Shown here: positions 55,406-64,000 of the stretch, piece by piece | How the letters are laid out: each line of letters begins with the position of its first letter | Numbering within the stretch: the first letter of the stretch is position 1 | Assembly: GCA_947561585.1 (NCBI GenBank) | Contig: CANNZV010002334.1 | Coordinates: forward strand, 21,555-85,554 | Length of the DNA stretch: 64,000 bases | Direction: 5' to 3' | Origin: Caprella mutica | Taxonomy: Eukaryota; Arthropoda; Malacostraca; Amphipoda; Caprellidae | Notes under the pieces: model-generated | Told to the model about the DNA's origin: nothing | The model's input: the letters and a program-made list of their open reading frames with translations, nothing else | The model's database searches: none | Translations under genes and position numbers: made by a program

Positions 55406-55742
55406 CATAAGAAGACGGGAATAAAATTAAGTAATTTTTCAATAAATTTTTACCCAACTTTTATGTATCAATTTTACAAAAATTATTTTTTACTTAATTT
55501 TCCAATGTACAGCATTTGTGTGTTTATTTGTATGCAAAGATACTTTCCGATCACGCAGGGTGTCTCGAAGTAGATAATAACCTCTAGCGACTCATTGGGG
55601 CGATAAATTGAATAATAGTAGGCTTAATAGTGTGTTAATTGACTGTGAATATATTCATGACACGTAGTCACTTGATTAACTATTCGATGTACAGTCGAGG
55701 CTGAGACTGAGGGATATTATGACTAGAGGATATTCTGCCCCT
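55406..55742. other. Unassigned stretch
   Basis: No supported feature. Confidence 0.5.
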
Positions 55743-55946
55743 GTAGACCCGCTTAACACACGTGCGTTTTTTAACACCGCGGAAAAAAAGCTCTTCTTAA
55801 AATGTGTTCACACTTGCGTTTTTTTTTATCGTTGAATGAAAAATTACAAATTTTTCTTTCAGCGATAAAAAAACGCAAGACTGAACACATTTTAAGAGCT
55901 TTTTTCCCCGCGGTGTTAAAAAACCGTAAGTGTTAAGCGGGACTAT
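55743..55946. mobile_element. Hairpin MITE related to family D
   Basis: TAGACCCGCTTAACACACGT at left and ACGTAAGTGTTAAGCGGG-like right end; inner arm TCTTAAAATGTGTTCA pairs over 60 bp. Nested CACACTTGCGTTTTTTT copies inside, as in 3228-3338. Confidence 0.85.
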
Positions 55947-56295
55947 AGGGAAGTTCTGAGTCATCAAACGATCGGATAAACTCACATGTGTACGCTACAT
56001 TAGTTTTAAGAAAAAAGAAAATTGTGAATTTCATATTATACGAAAGAAATAGATAAATATTATTGTATATTATGCTTTCTTTACATATACATTTCAATAA
56101 TATCATACAAATTCTCCTTTTTAAATACTTATTTTAATTCTTGGCATAGATGGTTAATAATGAGTTCAGACAGTATTCAATTTATTATACGTAATAGCAC
56201 TTCAATGATGATTAAATGTGCCCATTGTTAATAGCAATCAATTTGACTGTGAATATTTAATTCATTTAGATCACTTTTAGAGATACAAGAAATTT
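55947..56295. other. AT-rich unassigned stretch
   Basis: No supported feature. Confidence 0.55.
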
Positions 56296-56431
56296 AATTG
56301 GTATCCATGATACCTGCAGGACATGCAAGTATCACGGATACCAATTTGAAAAAAATGGTTATGTTAAATTATAAATTTTTCTTATATGATCGAAAATGTG
56401 GAACTGTCCGATAATTCGTAATTTACCCTAG
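56296..56431. mobile_element. MITE B right half
   Basis: Starts in the GTATCCATGATACCTGCAGG core and ends CGATAATTCGTAATTTACCC; left arm missing. Confidence 0.8.
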
Positions 56432-56663
56432 TTATTTCTTTATCAAATGTGTGGCGTTTCATGCTTTTTTTTCTCTGTCATTCTATTCTGCCCTTCATGC
56501 TGGCATTTATTTAGTGTGATAGCAACCTTTTTTTTCACGCAACATTGGAATAGATTTTATCTAAAGTATATAATCTACGACAAACTATATTAAGAATCAG
56601 GTTGATATTTATAGAATATTGATTGGATATATAATTCTGAAAGTAGACGATTATGCTATAATT

Positions 56664-57742
56664 CAGGGTTGTGACAATATGCTCTTAAAATTATAGATCT
56701 TCATATTATCATAGACGAAATGAAATGGTATCCAATACTATATACAGAATGATTGGTTCTAGGTAAATTGCTCGAAAACAATTGCTCGAATGAACAATTG
56801 CTCGAAAAACAATTGCTCGAAAGAACAATTGCTGGAAAGACAATTGCTGGAAAAACAATTGTTTGAAAAACAATTGCTCGAACGAGCAATTGATCGAATG
56901 AACAATTGCTCGAATTGTCAAATTGCTCAAATGAACATAATTGCTCGAATTATAAAATTGCACAGTTTTCGATTTTATAAAAGTCAGTTATTCTTGAAGT
57001 GGAGCTGCACCTAACAATCCTTGTTTCTTTTTAGTAACTGATCATTAATCATTTTATAAATGATTTTAATTATTACTCAATCTGCATAATCTTTTTTTAG
57101 ACCGTTTGTATCATCTCGTATGTAACATGTGAATTGGAATCATGTGGTGAATCAGTACTATTCATGTTTTTTTATCATAAAACCCGAAAAAAATTGTAGA
57201 TTTATTAAAACTCTGCCATAACTTCGAATAAATTAATAAATTAATCTATAAATTTTTTCGGGTTTTATGATAAAAAAAACATGAATAGTAGTGATTCACC
57301 ACATGATTCCAATTCATATGTTACATACGAGATGACACAAACGGTCTAAAAAAGATAATGCAGAATGAGTGATAATTAAAATCATTTATGGAATGGTAAA
57401 TGATCAATTACCAAAAAGAAACAAGGATTGTTAGGTGCAGCTCCACTTCTAGAATAACTGACTTTTATAATATTCGAAAACTGTACAATTTTATAATTCG
57501 AGCAATTTTGTTCATTCGAGCAATTTGATAATTCGAGCAATTGTTCATTCGATCAATTGTTCGTTCGATCAATTGTTTTTCGAGCAATTGTCTTTCGAGC
57601 AATTGTTTTTTCGAGCAATTGTTCATTCGAGCAATTGTTTTCGAGCAATTTACTGGCTACCAGAACGATTCAATACTGTTTAATTATCTCCCTCTATACT
57701 ATTTTCGGGATCTATGATATTAAAAGCATATTGTCACAACCC
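56664..57742. mobile_element. Family C element interrupted by a foldback
   Basis: C ends GGGTTGTGACAATATGCTC and GCATATTGTCACAACCC. C interior (GAAATGGTATCCAATACTAT; GATTCAATACTGTTTAATTA) is split by the foldback at about 56758-57655. Confidence 0.85.
56758..57655. mobile_element. ~900-bp foldback, AACAATTGCTCGA arms
   Basis: Each arm is about 430 bp: an outer array of AACAATTGCTCGAA units (about 9-11), then unique DNA with GTGGAGCTGCACCTAACAAT and CATGTGGTGAATCAGTACTA; the loop lies near 57205-57245. Arms differ at a small number of sites. No ORF above 85 codons. Confidence 0.9.
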
Positions 57743-58537
57743 TAATGAAATTATTATTTATTTTAAAAGCATTGGTTTCCATTAAATAATATTTATTGCG
57801 TACATTTACCCAAACCTATCTAAGTAAATTCGTATCATACCATTATAAATTGTTTGCTAATATACATGTATATTAACAAATAATTAGATGAAATAAAGAC
57901 CGAAGTGAATGTACAAATATATAGTTATAAAAGCATGTTTCGTGTCCCATTTTCAGTAATTAGGCAGGAAGAAATGAAGAATAAATTAATATTTTGATTT
58001 TTATATGTGTTTTTTAATTTTAAATGTATTAGGTCTGTGTAAAAAATATTTAATTTTAAAAAGAATTTAAACACTGTAGGTTTAATATAATAGTCACTAA
58101 TCAATAATTAATTAAATATGAAAACACGGACCATGGTTTAGATTATAAAATTACACCAATAAAATTATCATTGAAATCACGTTTTTTTTTAACGAGAAAG
58201 TACACTAGTATCGCCATAAACACCTATAATTTTCTTTACCTTCTCCTGGGAATTTACAGCTACATATCCGTCTTTTAGGCAATTTACACTGCCCCTCTAA
58301 TTAACTGTGAGGTAGAGGCTAGCTACACCATTAAGCAAAATAATAACGCGGCTTTAGAGATCAAAACAAAACACTTAAAGGTCACTCTGCCCCAGTTAAG
58401 TTAGATAAGTCACTGATAAAATGTTGTTACCATGGCTACAGAGATAACTTCTGGTTAGTTGTGATAATGTCACTATTAAAATAGTAAATTTGTATAGTGA
58501 GAGTAACCTAACGAATTTTTTTTTACCTGACAAAATA
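57743..58537. other. Unassigned stretch
   Basis: No supported gene. Bases 58210-58330 are GC-richer but have no stable frame. Confidence 0.45.
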
Positions 58538-58650
58538 TCTAAGAGGAAAATGAAGAGCTGATAGTACATGAAGCTTATGAAATTCTTTTTATCATAACAC
58601 AAAAATCTAAGAGGAAAATGAAGAGGTGATAGTAAATGAAGCCTACGAGT
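58538..58650. repeat. ~66-bp direct duplication
   Basis: ATCTAAGAGGAAAATGAAGA, then TGATAGTA.ATGAAGC, occurs twice. Confidence 0.85.
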
Positions 58651-58740
58651 CTACCTAACACTAAATCTAAGACCACGTAGTTGAAGCGCTGTCCTCTAAA
58701 TAAAACTGCAAGTAGCGTTAAAAATGATAAACACGGTCAT
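58648..58740 (-). mobile_element. SINE-like repeat S, copy 2
   Basis: Minus strand reads AACGCTACTTGCAGTTTTAT, GGACAGCGCTTCAACTACGT and GGTCTTAGATTTAGTGTTAG, matching 45415-45530. Confidence 0.5.
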
Positions 58741-58784
58741 GATAAATGAAAAAGCGCTATATCAATAATATAATAAGAGCGGGT

Positions 58785-58830
58785 TCTGTCTGTCCGTCAC
58801 ACTAAACCTAATTTTTCCATATGGTTTTTG
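58785..58830 (+). mobile_element. Terminal motif E relative
   Basis: AATAATATAATAAGAGCGGG then TTCTGTCTGTCCGTCAC. Confidence 0.5.
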
Positions 58831-58969
58831 GTGGAATCACTTTATTCAGTCGTTTCTATTTCTATTTTCGCTATATAGTCATGTAAAGGGTAGAATTAAT
58901 AGGGCTTTTTAAAGTACAATACATAAATGCCAAAGCTATTGAATAAAATATTGTAGTAACATTTAAGTA

Positions 58970-59290
58970 CAGTACTGAAATACCAAATTAATTTACAGTA
59001 CTCCAATACCAAATTAATTTACAGTACTGTAATACCAAATTAAATATCAGTACTCTAATACCAAATTAATTTACAGTACTCTAGTACCAAATTAAATCTC
59101 AGTACTCCAACACCAAATTAATTTACAGTACTCCAATACCAAATTAATTTACAGTACTCTAGTACCTAATTAATTTACAGTACTCCAATACCAAATTAAT
59201 TTACAGTACTCTAGTACCTAATTAATTTACAGTACTCCAATACCAAATTAATTTAGAGTACTCCAATACCAAATTAAATCCCAGTACTTC
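58970..59290. repeat. 26-bp tandem array
   Basis: About 12 units of ACAGTACTCCAATACCAAAT TAATTT with a TCTAGTACC variant. Confidence 0.95.
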
Positions 59291-60003
59291 AGAACCACGT
59301 CCATCGAAGCAATATCTTGAATGGTTTCCTTTTGATCCCACAGACCAATTTCTTGTTTTCGATAGATCTCGTTAGGTATAGAGTATATTAATTAAATTGA
59401 GTGGCATTATTTATCTTTGCTCATGTAAAAGTAATTCAAGAGAAAGAACTTTGGGCCAAAAGTTATACTTTGTAGATGTAGTTAAGTGGATTGCCTCAGC
59501 TAGCTCTAATTAATTTGCTTAAAACATCAACTGTTTTGCCGTGTTTGAAAATGTATAGTATGTGTGTAGGGACTGTATAAATATTATACACAGATTTTCA
59601 AGAGGTAATTTGAACTCAGGAATGAAGTTTTTTTTAGTAGTGAAATTTTTGAATAGCAAAATTCATCATCAGGTACAAGAGTAAAACTTTATGTGTAAGT
59701 ATGTTTCATTAATTGTACACAGAATATTTTCCATATGTGTGACCACACAGACAATATTCATTCACTGTATAGCTATTTTATTATTACTGTAGAGTAATTT
59801 AGAATCCATTATATTAATATTTAAGTTGGTGTCAATATTCACATATATAATTAATATAAGGTTTAAAATAAATGATGATTACTATCGATTCATTGATCAT
59901 CAGGGTGATAGTTTTGAATTCATTGACACTATTAAGTTATAAATAACACTTAGAAAAAGTTATGGTGATACCATTCAATATTATCAAACGGAACCATTTC
60001 CAA
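59291..60003. other. AT-rich unassigned stretch
   Basis: No supported feature. Confidence 0.55.
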
Positions 60004-60005
60004 TA

Positions 60006-60246
60006 CAGTGAAAATCCTGAGTTATGAAGTATTGGTTATTTCATAACTCAAAGCCACTTCATATCTCGGGTACACTAGATAGTTTTCTATGATAAAAATC
60101 ATAGAAAACTATGGTCATTGGGTAATATATGACGTAATTCATGAAGTTTATATCATTTTCTATAATTTAAACATAGAAAACTATTTCGTAACTCATAATT
60201 CAGGTTCATATTTACTCGAGTGCTTCCTAACTAAGGAGTTTAACTG
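60006..60246. mobile_element. MITE family Q, copy 2
   Basis: CAGTGAAAATCCTGAGTTAT to AGGAGTTTAACTG, TA flanks. Internal perfect hairpin GTTTTCTATGATAA/TTATCATAGAAAAC-type at 60092-60119. Confidence 0.8.
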
Positions 60247-60590
60247 TATTCACTATAATTATTAACATCAAGCCACTATTTCTTTTTTCTCTTTGTGGGT
60301 ACCAAATTAAAGTGCTCCCATTTCAAGATGGCAGGCAGCCTGGACACAAATTACAATGAATTGTTACCATGTATTATTTAAAGTTTGTTATTGAATGGAC
60401 TGTGCTAACATTGTAAGGGCGACTCTGTGTCTAATATATAGCTCATTTTATAGCCAATATCACGCCTTTAGGTATCTATGATGCAATATTGGAACTCTCT
60501 GGTCCGACCCCCACTTCTATTGTATTACGATAAAATCACTGAATAAAAAGGAATACATAATTAATGTTTAAAACTGAATTATTCTATTCC
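60247..60590. other. Unassigned stretch
   Basis: No supported feature; ends in TTCTATTCCTTTCACAG, a consensus-like 3' splice site at the array edge. Confidence 0.45.
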
Positions 60591-60592
60591 TT

Positions 60593-63405
60593 TCACAGTT
60601 GAATTTGATCCTTTTGTAATTGAATTTGATCCTTTTGTAATTGAATTTGATCCTTTTGTAATTGAATTTGATCCTTTTGTAATTGAATTTGATCCTTTTG
60701 TAATTGAATTGGATCCTTTTGTAATTGAATATGATCCTTTTGTAATTGAATTTGATCCTTTTGTAATTGAATTTGATCCTTTTGTAATTGAATTTGATCC
60801 TTTTGTAATTGAATATGATCCTTTTTTAATTGAATTTGATCCTTTTGTAATTGAATATGATCCTTTTGTAATTGAATTTGATCCTTTTGTAATTGAATAT
60901 AATCCTTTTGTAATTGAATTTGATCCTTTTGTAATTGAATTTGATCCTTTTGTAATTGAATATAATCCTTTTGTAATTGAATTTGATTCTTTTGTAATTG
61001 AATTTGATCCTTTTGTAATTGAATTTGATCCTTTTGTAATTGAATTTGATCCTTTTGTAATTGAATTTGATCCTTTTGTAATTGAATTTGATCCTTTTGT
61101 AATTGAATTTGATCCTTTTGTAATTGAATTTGATCCTTTTGTAATTGAATTTGATCCTTTTGTAATTGAATTTGATCCTTTTGTAATTGAATTTGATCCT
61201 TTTGTAATTGAATTTGATCCTTTTGTAATTGAATTTGATCCTTTTGTAATTGAATATGATCCTTTCGTAATTGAATTTGATCCTTTTGTAATTGAATTTG
61301 ATCCTTTTGTAATTGAATTTGATCCTTTTGTAATTGAATTTGATCCTTTTGTAATTGAATTTGATCCTTTTGTAATTGAATATGATCCTTTTGTAATTGA
61401 ATTTGATCCTTTTGTAATTGAATTTGATCCTTTTGTAATTGAATTTGATCCTTTTGTAATTGAATTTGATCCTTTTGTAATTGAATTTGATCCTTTTGTA
61501 ATTGAATTTGATCCTTTTGTAATTGAATTTGATCCTTTTGTAATTGAATTTGATCCTTTTGTAATTGAATTTGATCCTTTTGTAATTGAATATGATCCTT
61601 TTGTAATTGAATTTGATCCTTTTGTAATTGAATTTGATCCTTTTGTAATTGAATTTGATCCTTTTGTAATTGAATATGATCCTTTTGTAATTGAATATGA
61701 TCCTTTTGTAATTGAATATGATCCTTTTGTAATTGAATATGATCCTTTTGTAATTGAATTTGATCCTTTTGTAATTGAATTTGATCCTTTTGTAATTGAA
61801 TATGATCCTTTTGTAATTGAATTTGATCCTTTTGTAATTGAATATGATCCTTTTGTAATTGAATTTGATCCTTTTGTAATTGAATTGGATCCTTTTGTAA
61901 TTGAATTGGATCCTTTTGTAATAGAATTGGATCCTTTTGTAATTGAATTTGATCCTTTTGTAATTGAATTTGATCCTTTTGTAATTGAATTTGATCCTTT
62001 TGTAATTGAATTTGATCCTTTTGCAATTGAATATGATCCTTTTGTAATTGAATTTGATCCTTTTGTAATTGAATATGATCCTTTTGTAATTGAATATGAT
62101 CCTTTTGTAATTGAATATGATCCTTTTGTAATTGAATTTGATCCTTTTGTAATTGAATTTGATCCTTTTGTAATTGAATTTGATCCTTTTGTAATTGAAT
62201 TGGATCCTTTTGTAATTGAATTGGATCCTTTTGTAATTGAATATGATCCTTTTGTAATTGAATTTGATCCTTTTGTAATTGAATATGATCCTTTTGTAAT
62301 TGAATTTGATCCTTTTGTAATTGAATATGATCCTTTTGTAATTGAATTTGATCCTTTTGTAATTGAATATGATCCTTTTGTAATTGAATTTGATCCTTTT
62401 GTAATTGAATTTGATCCTTTTGTAATTGAATTTGATCCTTTTGTAATTGAATTTGATCCTTTTGTAATTGAATTTGATACTTTTGTAATTAAATTTGATC
62501 CTTTTGTAATTGAATTTGATCCTTTTCTAATTGAATATGATCCTTTTGTAATTGAATTTGATCCTTTTGTAATTGAATTTGATCCTTTTGTAATTGAATA
62601 TGATCCTTTTATAATTGAATTTGATCCTTTTGTAATTGAATATGATCCTTTTGTAATTGAATATGATCCTTTTGTAATTGAATATGATCCTTTTGTAATT
62701 GAATATGATCCTTTTGTAATTGAATATGATCCTTTTGTAATTGAATTTGATCCTTTTGTAATTGAATATGATCCTTTTGTAATTGAATTTGATCCTTTTG
62801 TAATTGAATATGATCCTTTTGTAATTGAATTTGATCCTTTTGTAATTGAATTTGATCCTTTTGTAATTGAATTTGATCCTTTTGTAATTGAATTTGATCC
62901 TTTTGTAATTGAATTTGATCCTTTTGTAATTGAATTTGATCCTTTTGTAATTGAATTTGATCCTTTTGTAATTGAATTTGATCCTTTTGTAATTGAATTT
63001 GATCCTTTTGTAATTGAATTTGATCCTTTTGTAATTGAATTTGATCCTTTTGTAATTGAATTTGATCCTTTTGTAATTGAATATGATCCTTTTGTAATTG
63101 AATTTGATCCTTTTGTAATTGAATTTGATCCTTTTGTAATTGAATTTGATCCTTTTGTAATTGAATATGATCCTTTTGTAATTGAATATGATCCTTTTGT
63201 AATTGAATATGATCCTTTTGTAATTGAATTTGATCCTTTTGTAATTGAATTTGAGCCTTTTGTAATTGAATTTGATCCTTTTGTAATTGAATATGATCCT
63301 TTTGTAATTGAATTTGATCCTTTTGTAATTGAATTTGATCCTTTTGTAATTGAATTTGATCTTTTTGTAATTGAATCTGATTCTTGTGTGATTAAATTTG
63401 CTCTG
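60593..63405. repeat. 21-bp array, ~134 units
   Basis: Unit TTGAATTTGATCCTTTTGTA A. One position varies as TTT/TAT/TTG in many units; other changes are rare. The length being a multiple of 3 keeps a plus frame (DPFVIEF heptads, 899 codons from 60709) and two minus frames open. Of roughly 11 rare substitutions I counted in the plus frame only two are synonymous, as expected without selection, so I do not call a protein. Confidence 0.97.
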
Positions 63406-63588
63406 TAGCATTTTGAATTAGCTAAAAATATATTAGAAAATCAAAACAGATGTGTGATAAGTCATAAAGGAATGGAGTCATTACGGTTTTTTAGTCAAAT
63501 GTATAGGTACCACGGAGGAATGAAAGATTTGATGTGTAGAAGACCGCTTAGAAATTCTTGTAATAATAATGAACCTTTTTCTAGGTGA
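63406..63588 (+). CDS. Coding-like island after the 21-bp array
   Basis: Open plus frame of about 60 codons from just after a TAG at 63403-63405, in the same frame as the array's long ORF: HFELAKNILENQNRCVISHK then GMESLRFFSQMYRYHGGMKD and LMCRRPLRNSCNNNEPFS, ending TCTAG|GTGAAC, a donor-like site overlapping the TGA. Composition looks coding. No acceptor is obvious at its left edge. Not recognised. Confidence 0.3.
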
Positions 63589-64000
63589 ACTAATTAGTAC
63601 TTAATGACTAAGAAATTCTTGTGGTTTGTGAGCCTATGACAATTAGTTGAGCCACCCAAGATGTAACAGGCTATTGAGAGTTCTGGTGGAGAAATCATGG
63701 TATATAAAGTCATGGAATTATGTAACTAGACTCATTTTCACTTTCGAATCCTACTTGTCCCCTCTTCTGACCAATCTGCCCCCCCCCCCTCCTACCTCTA
63801 GATCTGTCTGGCATCGCCCCCCCCCTATTAGGTTCAGTCGTTCAGTCTCACAGACCGGCCACTCTCTCATCTGTACCATCTACTCTAACCATTTAAAATA
63901 TGACTCCACCACTTGTTTCATTATACTCTGTTAATAGCCTGTGATTAAGATTATAAATAAAAGAAAAAAAAACCAAAAGCTCATCGATGATGACGCTATA
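63589..64000. other. Unassigned right edge
   Basis: A 95-codon plus frame (63647-63934) spans two poly-C runs and looks compositional. AATAAAAG followed by nine A (about 63956-63972) could be the tail of a retroposed transcript or a polyadenylation site. Confidence 0.35.

Noticed and set aside
56701..57745. Short ORFs rich in SNCS/EQLF words
   Set aside because: They translate the AACAATTGCTCGAA array in the foldback arms.
60709..63408. 899-codon ORF of DPFVIEF heptads
   Set aside because: It is a direct translation of a 21-bp array; overlapping minus-strand ORFs are equally open, and the rare substitutions are mostly non-synonymous.
63647..63934. 95-codon ORF with a proline run
   Set aside because: The prolines come from poly-C tracts; the frame changes character across them.

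Overview
The window is AT-rich, intron- and transposon-dominated eukaryotic DNA. It has no operons, Shine-Dalgarno sites, complete rRNA or tRNA genes, or long conserved ORFs. Many short inverted-repeat transposons with TA, TTAA or ~8-bp target duplications, dozens of tandem arrays and weak exon-like islands with GT/AG boundaries suggest an arthropod, probably an insect with a repeat-swollen genome. A hemipteran is only a guess.

Layout. 0-16 kb: a 22-bp array, dispersed element A, several hairpin MITEs (B, C, D, L, piggyBac-like J), minisatellites (42, 31, 19, 21-22 and 51 bp), an AP-1-motif-rich repeat (N), and the putative 3' exons of a minus-strand gene (14.9-15.6 kb). 16-25 kb: a 1.13-kb TA-flanked element, mirror-palindromic arrays, a hAT-like element with a nested MITE, a 30/31-bp array, and further minus-strand exon candidates (19.5-19.7 and 23.8-24.1 kb). 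25-34.5 kb: plus-strand coding-like debris around a foldback, a 20-bp array, a large C element, and minus-strand exon candidates, one split by a B MITE. 34.5-39 kb: nested inverted ends around a 24-bp self-complementary satellite. 39-49 kb: mixed MITEs, minisatellites and three isolated coding-like islands. 49-53 kb: a 22-bp array with higher-order structure, and element A inside a minisatellite. 53-60 kb: a dense MITE cluster including a ~0.9-kb foldback nested in a C element. 60.6-63.4 kb: a 21-bp array of about 134 units, open in several frames, followed by a coding-like island.

Genes. The long ORFs are products of tandem arrays whose unit avoids stops. The best gene evidence is a set of short minus-strand blocks. 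Blocks 23848-24083, 19540-19678, 15513-15557 and 14919-15104 keep compatible reading phase when read in that order and end in a stop followed by AATAAA-type signals. Their product is not recognised; its end looks helical. Upstream blocks (27.2, 29.6-30.2, 34.5 and 36.0 kb) may belong to the same or another gene, but carry in-frame stops, weak donors or a MITE interruption, so part of the locus may be a pseudogene. All exon calls were made by eye and need transcript evidence.
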